This document shows positions 10,149-22,560 of a stretch of 64,000 bases of DNA, in pieces. The position numbers were made by a program, and so were the translations under genes. The notes below the pieces were generated by a model. It saw only the letters and a list, made by a program, of their open reading frames with translations. It did no database searches and was not told where the DNA came from. Each line of letters opens with the position of its first letter. Within the stretch, counting starts at the first letter, position 1. This DNA comes from Simmondsia chinensis (Eukaryota > Streptophyta > Magnoliopsida > Caryophyllales > Simmondsiaceae). The DNA lies in contig JAGTTD010000011.1 of assembly GCA_018398585.1 (NCBI GenBank), positions 16,979,346-17,043,345 of the forward strand, given 5' to 3'.

Positions 10149-11370
10149 AGGGATAACAACATCTCAAGTACCCTTGAACAGCTATCAGCCTTTCAAGAAT
10201 GGTTGAAGGGGTAAAAGGGGCTCAAGCTCGAGGGACTACCAAGAAGGTTGTAAGAAAGGTGGTTTTTAGGCTTGAGGCAGTTACTTGGAGAGCATATCAA
10301 GGAACGTGAGCCTTAAGCATATCCAGAACGAACTGGATGAACGTGGGAAGTCTGGAAGGCCCCAAGCACGTGCATCTATGCAAATTCAATGGCATTTCAA
10401 CACTACAAAAGGGAATTGAGGCTGAACATGGGACGAATATGCCTGGTATTCAGGGCAAAATAGTTGGAACATATGTCTATAAATAAGAGACATTATTTGG
10501 CTTTTAAAGTGTCCAGCACCCACTATAAAACTTCTTCAAGTTTTTTTTACATCACACTTATGCTTCATTTATTAGGAGTAGCGTTACATAGCATCACGTA
10601 GGTTGTAACTTCTTGTTTTGCTTTCCTTATGGCAATACAATTCTTGAGTTTAATGTATGAACTCTTAGTTTTAAATTAGTTCCCATGATCGATGATCCAA
10701 GATTTGAGTCATTGGTTCAAGGCTTTGACAGCCAAGCTTTGAGACTAATTGCTTTGGTTTTAACACTAGTTTCACTGCTTAGTGAGTCATGTGAATTTAG
10801 GCTTGAGTCACCTTTTCAGGGCTTTAACGGCCAAGGCTAAAACTTGATTCTGTTGTTCCTAATCCAATGACACGAATATGATTCACTTCATTAATTCTTG
10901 TCACGCTTTAACTCATATGAGTTATCATAAGTCAAGGGTGCTAGCCCTAAAAATGTATAGACTCTAGCTTGTGAGTGGATGCTGAGCTCTTGAGCTTGTT
11001 TCCGTTGCTGTTCATAGCTCTTAAGTGCATGAGGCAAGGTGTCTGTGAGCTCCACACCATCACCCAACTGTCATTTAGGCAAGCTCCATATCCTTTTTAT
11101 TTATTGCATAATCATTAACCTCTAAATAATCCATGAAAAATTATAATTTAAGTCTTCGTTATTGTAGCAAATGCAGAATCCAAATTTAACTTAGAAACCA
11201 AAGTCCGATTCACCAAGAACATCACTCCTCATAGAGGTGATTGAATTAGTTTAAACACGTGCGGTTTGATAATTAGACTCGCTCTCAAGTCAAGGCAAGT
11301 CCTTATTCGCATGTTTGTTTGATTTTATGTTCATAGCAGCCCTACACAAACACTAAAGGAAACAGAAGGA
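10149..11370 (+). repeat. Tandem LTR-like unit H2
   Basis: Second unit of the tandem pair, about 1.33 kb downstream of the first. It keeps the TATA box, the duplicated CTTTGACAGCC-like motif and the GGTGTCTGTGAGC block, with many substitutions and indels, so the duplication is old. Confidence 0.65.
10478..10485 (+). promoter_or_regulatory. TATA box of unit H2
   Basis: TATAAATA at the position corresponding to 9195-9202 of unit H1, in the context CTATAAATAAGAGA. Confidence 0.5.
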
Positions 11371-12688
11371 TTTGGTGGAGACTGAGATGAATGATAAGGA
11401 TTTTTTTTTTTGGTAAGGATAATACAGGTAATTATAATTTCCACTAAATTATTTAGTAAATATGGATACGATAATGGAAGATTATATATGGGTGGAGGAA
11501 CTTCGAAGAATGGATAATAAAATCCAGATAAAGTACCTTGGGCATTCGGAGAATTATTGGAATTTTTGGGAGGCCATTGATATAATGAATTAAAATTATG
11601 AAAATTGGTGTTCGTTTTTTTTTTTTTTAAATTTTTGAGAAATAACTTTGTATGAATAATTAGTTAGAAGAAATTACACAAATTTGTCGTGTAATAATTT
11701 GGCAGAAATTGAGATGTATTTATAGATAAAACTTAGTATACTGTATTAAGCATGATAAAAAAAAAAACACTAATTAGGCCTATGTTAATATTTTTAGCAT
11801 TTTATTGCAAAGTTTAAAATAAAGATATTATACTAGTGTTAATAAAATTTTTTTTTTGGCATTTAACTAGGGAATGAGCTAAATTTTTGTAGCACTCCGT
11901 GGTGGGGTTTTTAAACCCGCTTTCTTTTCTACCTTTGCAAGTGGGGAAGAAGCAAGCACGCTTTAATATATAAAATAATTAATAAGATACTAAACTATCC
12001 TTATATGAATTTTTTTTAACATTATACTTGCAAAGTAAAAGAATGTATTATACTAGCCAAAATAAGTTTGTTTAGCATTCATTAGACATAAACTAATTTT
12101 TTAAAAATATTGTATGGCGTCCAACACTTGCCCACATCTTTGATTGATATCCTTTCTCCTAGTATTTGATAGGCATGACATAGAAGAATGGATTTCAAGA
12201 GTGTTCTCATGTGTTGTTGTGTATTATCTTTCATGTTAATATTTGAGTTGTTGATTCAATTAAATGAGTCCAATATTTTATACATTAAGTTTTGTGACAT
12301 TCTAATGTGGATATTTTAAGGTTTGATGATTTATCATGTAGGCATATTTTAATATATACATTAAAATGCCATGATGTTTTATTGTTTTATTATCTATGTA
12401 CCTTCCAATTTAATCAAGCTATTAAAAAAATGTGATGGATTTTTGATACAAATTGCATATGTGGTGTAATTTACTGTAACATATATTTACCAAGGTTTCA
12501 CAATAATTCGATGGATTTTACATTGAAAGTGCCAATGTGGCACAAATCACCATAATATATATTTGCCAAGTTAGCATTTTGATACAAAATTTGATGAATT
12601 CCATTAAAACTTATGAGATTAGAGGAAAATGTATGTTTCATACTAGTATTTACCACACGAAAGTATATTGAAACATGACAGATGATAC
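11371..12688. other. Intergenic, very AT-rich
   Basis: No gene, no recognisable repeat family. Several homopolymer A or T tracts (near 11401, 11617 and 11758) and no frame with a recognisable domain. Confidence 0.45.
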
Positions 12689-15002
12689 TTTTTTATTGTA
12701 AGTTAGAGTGATATATGGAATAAAAGAAAAATATGTACAAACTACAAGGGGCATATACCCTAAGACATGGCCAAAGCCTAGAATAAAAAACCAAAGTCAA
12801 AGACGAAAGTCCTCAAAACAACAAAATACAATAGCCAAAAGTTATAAAGACAACAACAAAAAGGAACTATTCCTCAAAACCTCATTGCCTATGCAAAGGG
12901 GTGTGCAAATATGCACCCCTACATGATCGAGTATCAAGAAAGCCGCTCCAGATCAAACTCGTGATTTCCTCAAACACTGCCTCAACAGGCCTGGACTGAG
13001 AATGCTAAATGCTAAGGTCTAAGGACGTACACAGTCGTTGAAAAGAAGAGACGGGCAATAATACTATCGATCTCATGACCCCTGGGATGCGAAGTAACCA
13101 AATGAAAAAAGTCATGCTACGAAACTATAGGTCAATCAATCGATGTGTGTGGAGTAACTCAACTGCAAATAGAAGTAGAGAAGGGGCAGGCAAAGAAGAG
13201 GTGCTCATTGGTCTCATCATCAAAACCACGAAGAAGGCAAATGCTATGAACACATTGAGCCTAATGCCTCAGAAGTCTATCATGAATTCAAAGCCGCTCA
13301 TTGGAGGCCAGCAAGAGAAAGAGAGAGTGCCTCATAATATGAAGCTTAAACAAAAGCAAATGATGCATAGGGTCCTCTCTCTGACTCCAAATCATCTCTC
13401 AAGCATACCTGGTGGTGAATTTCCCCACAGGGTCACCCATCCACCTAATGCAGTCTATAACACCAGCCCAAGAGCTAAAATCAACCATATCCAATATTAG
13501 GCAAAGCTCCAAACAAATGTTTAGAAATCCATAATGGCAACTCTTAATAATATCTTAAACTCAAGAGTTGTACTCGAAGCTAGACGAGATGAGCAAACGG
13601 GCAAGGAAGCGCTCCGGTAAATACTATAAATTCTAAGGATCTGCCTCCAGCACAAGGAGATCGAGCTCGTTACTTAGATAGTCCAAAAGCTCTTGCCCAT
13701 ATGGCAGTTTTGATAAACCCAACGATGACAAAAGAAAGAGGGATCTAAAGAATAAACCAAAGGTGCTTCATGATCAAAGCCTGGTCCCACTCAACAAGAC
13801 AATGGATTCCTAAATCACCCTCACCTCTTGGATAACAAAAGTGTCTTCAACCAACCTTCGCTCGAGAGGGGTGTCTAGCCAACCTTCTGCTCCCCACCCT
13901 TGGGGCGTATTACGATCAATGACCACTAGATCTGGATGGCAACAAAACCAACTTGATAAGCAGCAGGCAACCAACGTATGATAGGGAATGTGAAGTCCAG
14001 AGGAGGCTGTAGGAGAGATAAAGTTCAAAAGTAGCTTGTAGTCAATGTAACGCAGTCAAAAAGTAATAAGAGGTACACCCATGTACCTAACTGGACACGG
14101 CCACAGACTCAAGCTCAAAACATCAAGAATCTCACACTGAGCCCCAAAATCAACAGTTGCAAGGAAGACGGTGCTCTTAGCTGCATTCAAGGAGAGCCTT
14201 GAGAGTGCAACGAAGCAGTCTATAACCTTATGAATAACAGTAACTCTGCTAACATCACCTTTGCAAAAGATCATCGGATCATCCGTAAAGCTCAAATGAG
14301 TGAGCTAAGTACGATGACAGCTCGAAGAAGTCCATGAAGGCCCTCTATAGAAATGAAAAAATGATAAGGGAAAAGCGAGTCGCCCTGGCGAACAACACGA
14401 CTAGAGCTAAACAATCCCTAGAGCTCGCCATTAATGGCAATAGAGAAACGAGCAGTACATAAATACTCCAAAATCTACCTAATCATAGTCTTAGAGATCC
14501 CCATGCACCGCATGCTAACTAAGATAAAATTTCAGTGCACCGTGTCAAATGCTTTCCGAATATCAACCTTCAGATTGCAACGCGGCGAAACCTGAAGGTG
14601 ATAATCACTCATAAGCTTTTGGGTTAAAAGAATATTGTCAAAGATCCTCCTGCCACGTACAAGAGCTATCTAAGCATCATCAATCAACTTTTGGAGGGCT
14701 CCCTTCAACTGGTTGGCAAGGATCTTAGTTATGCCCTGATTCTCATGGTATTTAGGGCACCCATCGTGCATCCTAAGATAAAAAAGGATTGCACTACTCT
14801 GATGACACTTGCACCTACAATCTCCCTAGCCCTCTTAAAAAAGAGGGAAGTGTAACCATTTGGAACTGGTGCCCAGTCATCAGCAATAGAAATAAACATG
14901 GGACCATTAGGCTCAGTTAGGAGGTCCTCGAATAAAGTGACACCAAAGAGAGAAAATGATAGAGGATAAACATACACTTGATTCATTTATGATGTTTGTT
15001 AC
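12689..15002 (-). pseudogene. L1-type LINE ORF2, 5'-truncated: reverse transcriptase and zf-RVT end
   Basis: Minus-strand reading gives the order of a plant non-LTR retrotransposon. First comes DDWAPVPNGYTSLFFKRAREIVG (family DDKAPGPDG, 14729-14986). The core RT follows at about 14296-14720, across stops, with RGRRIFDNILL, LKVDIRKAFDTVHW and VRQGDSLFPYHF. Next is FTDD (14278-14289) in place of FADD, then KSTVFLA and VRYMGVPLITF, and near 13200-13500 a zf-RVT-like tail with EHLFFACPFS. The minus-strand 3' end runs to an AATAAAAAAG-like tail at about 12689, facing an AT-rich target. The endonuclease half is missing: the frame stops abruptly at 15002, exactly where an LTR-like repeat begins. Many stops are present; it is non-functional. 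Confidence 0.85.
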
Positions 15003-15263
15003 TGTTGGAAAAATGATACTGCTAATTTTAAGTATAATAAGGAAATAATTTCTCAAGACCTGCTACTAGCCGTTTAGGGTAATTAAAGTTGTGACCATTG
15101 GGATTAATTAATAATATGGCTATTGGAAATTTATTAACAATATAGCCATTGCAATTTATTACTGTTGCAAATTAAACCCCCAGAATTTACGTCCCACTAT
15201 TTAACCCTCAATCTCTCTCTCAATAAAATAGTTGTCTCATTATATACACATACATATATAGCT

Positions 15264-15329
<66 letters not shown>

Positions 15330-15662
15330 ATAGAGAGAGAAAGCAAAGCAGCCATGGCAGTTAAGCACCATCGTCTTTTAGGACAGAGGTATCTACCATA
15401 GCGCAATATCATCGTTTTTGTAAGATCTTTCTAATGGCTATCTCCTAGTTGCTATGTTTGATAATTGGTTAATTTTTTGACAATTATTTCATTGCTATGT
15501 TTAGGTAATTGTTTCTAAATTTTCTATAGTTTTTTAATATTTTTTGCTGCAAATATTTTGATATTTTTTGCTGCGATATTTAGATATTTTCACTGCAATA
15601 TTTCAGTATTCTCGCAGCAATTTTCACTATATTTTCACTAATATTAGTCAATTTTTCTAACA
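15003..15662 (+). repeat. LTR-like repeat G, left copy
   Basis: Begins TGTTGGAAAAATGATAC and ends TTTTTCTAACA, so it has TG...CA ends and near-perfect terminal inverted repeats, as LTRs do. It matches 20268-21128 over its whole length but lacks two blocks: about 55 bp near 15170 and about 190 bp after 15370. It includes a long (GA)n tract at about 15262-15327 and an ATG at 15354 followed by AVKHHRLLG. No primer-binding site follows its right end and no 5-bp target duplication is seen (GTTAC on the left, ATCTC after the right copy). Confidence 0.75.
15262..15327. repeat. (GA)n microsatellite
   Basis: About 66 bp of nearly pure GA dinucleotides inside the left G repeat, interrupted once by GGG. 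The right copy has only a short run (about 20577-20592), so the left tract has expanded. Confidence 0.9.
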
Positions 15663-18600
15663 ATCTAAAAGTTGATTTAATATTTATGAAGTATTTTGGA
15701 ACTGTTATTGACAAGTGATTGTAGATTCAAATCTATGATATTTCGTATTTATGTTGGTTTTGGGTAGTTTTACCAGTAGAAAATGCACCTTTGTTGAAGT
15801 ATTTAAAGTGAGCATGAGTTGTAGGTAAGGTGTTTGATTAAATGTCATGAGAACGAATGTTTGCAACCAAAAGCTACGGTTTATGTTTTTTTGTTTTTGG
15901 GGTTTGAACAAGGGAAATAGAAAATTTAAAATCTATTACATGTTTGCCAAAATTAAAAGTTGAACTTATATAATCCAGAAAACAAAAACAATTTTAAAAC
16001 ATTTATAATCTAAAAATTTTAAGACAACCAAATCTGTTGCTTAGATTAATATTAATTTCTGGTAACTACTATTAATCACTATGATTTATTGCAGCGAAGT
16101 TATATGGGTGCACCCGGTGATCGTTGTCACTAGAGTTAGTGTTTTACTCTCCCAATTTCACCCTCACTTCGATTCCGTGGTTTTCTTTTTCCATTATTGA
16201 TTGTATTCGAATTCATCTATTTTGTTATGAATTGATGGTGTGTTCTTTTAATTTTCATTTTTCTTGGATTTTCTTGCCAGATTTGTTTAATACATAACAT
16301 GCCCTTACGTGAATGCCCATTGAGCTTCAAGTGTGAATAGTGCACACATTCACCTTATGCCTTGTGGTTAAATTATGTTAGTTGTGAAAGGAGAGGTTGT
16401 GTTGGGATTCAAACTTTGTGACCGCTTACTTGAATAGACTCAGATACAATTTCAAAAACCAACTATTTCAAAGTTTAAGCAGTTGGATGAAGTTACATGA
16501 ATAGTCTTATGTTCTGAATAGCTAAACTATACCATAATCCTTGTTGGATGATCAGACGTTCCCTTTGCAAAATGAGCAAACACCAAAGGCTACTGAACGG
16601 GTTATGAGTTTGAAAGGTCCTTCATGAGCTAGTTTGCAAGTGCATTGATAGAGAAATCAAGAGCGCATGAGGGGTTTATTTGGAGACTTATTAATGTGAG
16701 AGGCTCCAAAAGTGTTTCCCCAAGGAAAAATCTAGGAAGTGGAACAAAAGTTAATGATCAAACTTAAATATTACTTTGTTATTTGTACCTTTAATGTCCA
16801 GAGTCTCTGGATATATAGAGCTGGAACCATCTATATCAATTCTGGTTTGTCTACTTTTTGCTGGAACTACAAAATATTTTAAAGTTCTTCTACACCTTTT
16901 GATATAGAGAGCAAAGAGGTATTGCCACCATGAGTGTTTCTGGACTGCCTTACAAACTCTCACTACTTCAGCTTTGTCTATAGTCCTGTCACTTAAAGAA
17001 ACAAAATGGCAACAAAACTTCCTTTGATTAGGTGCTTTTTATGATACCAACACTCCTCATGTAAGGGTCAGCTGGCATAACTAAAAATTCATTTAGCACC
17101 GCTGTACAGGTTCGCAGTACTTGAATGCATTAACGCTAGTATTTGCTTCTAAGATGAATGGTTACCAAAGCAGTGACAGTGCTTTAGATCATTCCTCTTT
17201 TAGATAGAGCTCAGTGGAGGGCCAACATAGGGGTAGCCAATGTAGCGTTTTGGAATAGAAGAGCATAATTTAGCTAACACTAGAAATGATGGATTTTAGT
17301 TCTATCCATAATTTTGTTGTGCGTCAACTAATTATCAGTAGTTGAGTTGCACTAGTTTTGGAGTTGGGTCATCACTGTTTAAGCGTTGGATTGTGTTTAA
17401 AGCCCATATCTTTCTCCTACATGGTGGTTAAGATGAGTTTAAGTGTCCTGGTTTTTTGGGCACTTGATTAGATGGCTTAGGTAGCATGAATTCTCACTGT
17501 TTTTGAACATCCTTTGGTTTCCTCTTTGTAGAAAAGATATTTATGCTTGAGACTAACGGTTTGTCTTAAAGTGAGAAAGCTTTAGGTACATCTTATCAGT
17601 GGAGCAATTTCGGAGTTAAATTGCTCAAGCTTAACCTAGTTGATGGTCGAACGGGAGTCCCTACTTTGGATTCTGTTTCGGTGTTGTTTTGAGCACAGTT
17701 GCATGGTGATGGTGCTGTTGTTGTGTGGCTGACCATGCTGTATGGAAATGGAATTGTGTTTTTTAAATTTTCTGTGTGATTGTTGTGATTAATACGTGTT
17801 TAATGATTGAGGTTAATTGTGAACTTGTTAAAATGCAGTCTTAAACCTAGAATTGGCAACTCTTAGGTTAGGCATGTCTAGTTGCACAATCTTGAATCCC
17901 TTGTGTTAGTAGAGCATTACTTGTTTGAGTTTTAACCATGAGTTTAGATCTTGTATGTGAGAATTGGATTTTCTTACACGTTTTGAGTGGCCTATTGAAA
18001 TAGTTTATCATTGCAAAGGGCTAACAGGACTTGTGAGTTCTTGTGAAAAATCTATGTATAATTTTGTGTATTAGTCTCCATGTTGATGTGTCTCGTGTAT
18101 TTCCCATGACTATGTTTGAAGTAAGTTGGTATGTTGTTACTTGTTGCTTGAAGTAATGATAAACATGTTGTTGATGGATTGTTTTCAAGTTGAATATGCT
18201 ACTACATTTTGAGTTTGGGCTGTATGTCGCTGCTACATGTTGGTTAGCTGCTGTAAGATGCTGATATAACATGCTATTATGGACTTTTACGTGCTGGATT
18301 TTGTAGTATAGGAATAACAGTTGCTGTTTAGGATGTGCAACTATTGAATGTTGTGTACATACTACAGAAAATGACATTTAGCTGCTAACTAGTGCTGTCC
18401 ATAGTGGTATTATGCTGGTTCTTTGGACTGTTTTACTGAATTTTCAGTTTGTAGTTGGAAAAGCATGGTATGTTTCAGTCATATGTGGACTTGTGTTGTC
18501 TTTTGAGACTATTATGCCCTTAGGATCATTGTTTCAATCCTTCTTTTCTTGTTTTTGGGAAAAGGGTAAGGTGTAGGTCATATGAAAACCTTGATTGACC

Positions 18601-20267
18601 TTAAAGTTTGAGTTGGCAGGTAGAAAATTTGAATGGCTTAGTAATGTAGTGTAATACATTCCATTGTGGGGGTTTTGTGAGACCCGAGAGCTTATGGTAA
18701 ATGCTTTTTACCGAAATCTCTCATAAATATTGTAGTTCCCTCAATGTTTAATAGTTATAGCTAGCCTATGGAAATTGATTATGGTTGAAATATTATTTGG
18801 GTGACTATCCAAAGTCAGTGTGAATAGCTTGATGATACTAGCACTTGGGCTCGACAGCCTTGTAGAGGCTTGGGTTGCCTTATGTTGAATTGTAAAGGCA
18901 TCTTGTGAGTTACAATCTTCTATACCTCTTTCTCTTGATATCACCAAAAAATTGATATAACATTGGTAATACATGGACTACCCTTAATAGTGATAATGTA
19001 TGTACTCTAAGTATGATAAGAATGGGCACATAGTCTTTTGTGATCTGAACTAGTGGTGATCCAATTGATTTGAGATGATAATGTTTCCCCATTGTGATGA
19101 TATGTGAAATTGACAAATTTGCAGTATATGTCTTTTGTGCCAACTGTGCATACGATATACGTATGATATCTATACTATTTGAGTACTTGAGGTGGAGATA
19201 TGATTTTATTGATATGATATTTGCTCCACTATAGTGTTATACTGACTCTTGTTGAAGTGGATAGGCAATGGAGCTAGTTGTTTGACAGCTTGTTGTTGAT
19301 ACCTCAATGTAGGGGTAAGAGCAACTCTTGATTGATGTTGGCAGTGGTCAGCTCTTAAGTACCGCTTTATTCCAATACAGTGTTGAAATGCCATTTATGA
19401 TGGTTGAGCTTGATGTTTTAACATAACCCATAGTTCGTAACGAATTGTGTGGACACTGCACACTTGATGGGTTTGGCAAGAGGAGACCTATTCATCTCAG
19501 GTTTAAGATCATAAACGATCTACTTGAAAGAATGTGATATCACTAAATTGTGTAGGGTTTGAAATGAACCTTGTTAATCCATTTATAAAGACACTGTGTC
19601 AAAAAATGGTTGTGGAAACATCAAGGGGGATGGGACGAAAGTCTATGTATGAATGAACTGTGATGTATCCAACCTGGTTTTAACAGATTCATTGTGAAAA
19701 GTAATAGTTTTAATCAAAGGAGTGCATTGTATTTTATGTTGTCCCTTCCCATAGTGTGACAATGCGGAGACGGGTCCATAGCCATATGTTTGGTAGTGTA
19801 AGCGAGGCTTGCACTTGATGGACACTGTCGTTATGTTGCCAAGGGGTGAGGTTGAGCTTTAGCTCTTAATGGGCCTATAGCCATATGTTTGGTGGTGTTC
19901 GGTAACACACACTTGATGGGATCCACCTATGTAGGTGTGGGAGTGTGGCCGCTCCCTATGAAGATTTCAAGACTTGCCTTCTAGAGTGCCTATGAATATC
20001 CAGGACGAGCGCATGGCCGATAAAAGGTGCTAAACAGCACGAGTTGCCGAGATCTGTAGTTTGGAATGTGTCCGAGTGGCAGACTATACAACCCCTTGTG
20101 AGGCTCAAGATGAAAGTCACCTTGCAAGCTGTTAGTCCTAAACTTGGGTTACACTAAATGACGATTCAAGTCGCAAGACATCGGCACTGAAAAACTAAAC
20201 TCCCTTTGTCCATTCAATCCTTCTTTGTTCTCTTCTACTTGTATCCTTTGTGGAGGATTGTTGGAAA
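15663..20267. mobile_element. Interior between G repeats; no gag-pol seen (LARD-like or unrelated)
   Basis: 4.6 kb with no retroviral or transposase domain on either strand. The longest frames (minus 18021-18377, 118 codons) have unremarkable composition and no motif I recognise. A purine-rich GTGGAGGAT lies directly before the right copy at about 20258-20267, a fair polypurine tract for a plus-strand element. The last 600 bp contain an internal direct repeat. This could be a large retrotransposon derivative lacking coding capacity, or two solo LTRs with unrelated sequence between. The missing primer site and target duplication keep both open. Confidence 0.45.
19771..19921 (+). repeat. Short direct repeat in G interior
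   Basis: GGGTCCATAGCCATATGTTT (from about 19771) recurs as GGGCCTATAGCCATATGTTT (from about 19870). Both are followed by GGT-GTGTT/GTAAG and then CACTTGATGG. A third CACACTTGATGGG lies at about 19457. This is a degenerate tandem array with a period near 100 bp. Confidence 0.6.
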
Positions 20268-21128
20268 AATGATACAGCTAATTTTAAGTATAATGAGGAA
20301 ATAATTTTTAAAGATTCGTTACTAGCCGTTTTGGGGTCATTAAATTGTGACAGTTGGAATTAATTAATAAATTGGCTATTGGGAATTTATTAATAATATA
20401 GCCATTGCAATTTGTTACTTCCATTTATAGACGTTGGAATTCATTGCACCTGATTTTAATGCTTAATTACCATTGCAAATTAAACCCCACAAAATTTACG
20501 TCCCACTATTTAACCCCCAATCTCTCTCTCAATAAAATAGTTGTCTCTCTATACACACATATACATGTACAGCTAAAGAGAGAGAGAGAGAGATCTCTAG
20601 ACAGAGAAAGAGAAGCAGCCAAGGCGGTTAAGCACCTCTGGTTTACGCTCATCGTCCTCTTCTCCTTCGCCTTCATTGTTCACTCTTTTTCTCCCTCCTC
20701 AAATTTTGGGCAAAGTTCAAGGTACTCCTACCCGGCAATTAACGAGTGTATGTCAAAATCGGATCGTGTTAATCCTGGAAGACAGCGGCTGGTTATACGG
20801 TGCACCCCAGAGCAGTGGAGAAATCATCTTTTAGGATAATGGTCTCTACCACGGTGCAATATCATCATTTTTGTAAGATCTTTCCAATGGTTATCTCCTA
20901 GTCGCAATGTCCATTGCTATATTTGAAAATTAGTTAATTTTCTAACAATTATTTCATTGCTATGTTTAGGTAATTATTTCTAATTTTTTTGCAATTTTTT
21001 AATATTTTTCACTGCAAATTTTTTGCTATTTCTCGCTGCAATTTTTCGGTGTTTTGTACTGCAGTATTTCAACATTCTCGCAGTAATTTTCAATGTATTT
21101 TAAATGCAATTAGTCAATTTTTCCAACA
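20268..21128 (+). repeat. LTR-like repeat G, right copy
   Basis: Begins TGTTGGAAAAATGATAC and ends TTTTTCCAACA. Longer than the left copy (861 against 660 bp) because it keeps two blocks deleted or never present there. One of these blocks is the signal-peptide-like frame at 20621-20839. Both copies are followed by ATCT, an unexplained coincidence. Confidence 0.75.
20621..20839 (+). pseudogene. Secreted-peptide-like ORF inside the right G repeat
   Basis: After a (GA)n leader, the frame reads AVKHLWFTLIVLFSFAFIVHSF, an n-region with Lys/His followed by a strongly hydrophobic helix, as in a signal peptide. A Ser-rich polar region with one Cys pair follows (INECMSKSD and RLVIRCTPEQW), and it stops at TAA 20837-20839, giving about 72 residues. 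The left copy has ATGGCAGTTAAGCAC at the matching place, but here the ATG is AAG (20621-20623). So this copy lost the start codon, while the left copy lost the body through a deletion of about 190 bp. I do not recognise the family. It could be a captured host exon or the remains of a host promoter plus first exon that became an LTR. Confidence 0.4.
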
Positions 21129-21146
21129 ATCTCTTTGCTTAGCAGG

Positions 21147-22560
21147 TGCACTAAGTCATATCAAGTAATATAGAATGAGTAGAGTATCATCCCACAAAGA
21201 TTACTATTGAATGAGTACCAAAATTTGCAGTTTCAGCACTTGCTGAAAGACCGAAATATTTGGTTTTTGATATGAAACAATACAAAACAAAACAACAAAA
21301 AAAAAAAAAAACAAAAATGGTTACTGATTTTTTTGAAAGTTTTTCTGATTTTAGATGACTTTTACGATTTAATGGGATCCAAGGTATCCCATTTCACTTA
21401 GTTGCGTCAATATGCTTTTCTATTCTCGATATTCAAGTAGTTATTACATGTTGATGGTCCAAACCCTAATTTACTAAATATTCTCTCGCCAGCAACATTT
21501 AGCATGCTCTTTTACATATTAACTCATCAGTCTCTTGCATGAATTTAAATAAGAAAAGAGTTTTGAAGATCCATAGATTTCACTTAAGACCACACAAATC
21601 GCGTTAATTTATCTCTAGCATTCGCTCAATATTTGGAGTTTATCACTTTAGCAATCATCGTAAATCTCCTATCGGACTCATTATGAATCATTATAGGCTT
21701 TGAATGATGATCAAGTATTAAAAACTCATGAAGACCAATGATAAACACTCAAAGAGCACAATAAACATACTTTGAATACGTTGAATTAGAAAAGAGCGTA
21801 TAATACAACTTAGGGTACATCGTAGACTTGTAAAAACAAAATTAGCTCATGGTATACATAATATAAAGCAAAAGTAAAATAAAATCCATAAACTTAAAAA
21901 ATAAAATGATAGAAAATAACTTGAAATTGAAAAATTACAAACCAAAATTTTTTCTTTTCTCTCTTTTCCTCTTATATCTGAATTTTCTTTATCTTTTCTA
22001 CTTTGGATTGATTTTTCTTTTTCTGAATGAATAAATGATTAAACACGTCCCCAACACCCCTATTTATAGTACATAAGGTTGAAAATTTAAGAAATAAAAA
22101 ATTTCACAAGCTTCATTCTCATTTGCTACTTTTTCCACCCTTCTTTTCAACTTGCTTACAGCTTGCTTCTTTCTTCATTTTTTCCTTCTTTTTGCTTCCC
22201 AAATTCAGCTTTTCTTGCAGGTTGGATGTGTTCATGAAGTGTTTAAGAAGTTCTTGCACTTGATTTGCCCATTTGGCCGCCCATTTATGCAAGTTGTAAC
22301 AAGTTGTGTAAGTTGTTGTTTCCTTGCTAAACTGTGTGCTTTTGGTGTGTTTAGCCCATTTTTTGCTTTTGTTTGATGTATCTCACATTTACTTGTTGAC
22401 GTGATGATAAAACGTTGCAAGAATTAGCATAAAAAGAGTGTTTTTGCTAGGAAATAACCATATGAGCAAAATAGAGCAAAAGCGAATAAAGTTTGATGTA
22501 AAATGGCTTAAAAATGAGCTTAAATGATATGAATAATTATAAACTAAATTAGACTTATCA
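21147..22560 (-). repeat. Candidate solo LTR (minus orientation)
   Basis: On the minus strand it starts TGATAAGTC and ends GACTTAGTGCA, imperfect inverted ends with TG...CA. A TATA box (minus CTATAAATAGGGG) lies at about 22065-22077. Its 1.41-kb length and absence of coding sequence fit a solo LTR of a large gypsy element. A poly-A tract (about 21297-21311) lies within. The 5-bp flanks (GCAGG and ATTCA) do not match, so either the boundaries are off or the target duplication has decayed. Confidence 0.45.

Noticed and set aside
12689..15002. Possible TSD around the minus-strand LINE
   Set aside because: The 5' side is cut by the G repeat at 15003, so no matching flank can be tested.
15165..15412. 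Frames with Arg-Glu or Leu-Ser repeats on both strands
   Set aside because: Translation of the (GA)n tract in an LTR-like repeat; low complexity only.
18021..18377. 118-codon minus frame in the G interior
   Set aside because: No motif, His/Gln-rich composition from AT-rich DNA, no start context or partner; likely chance.
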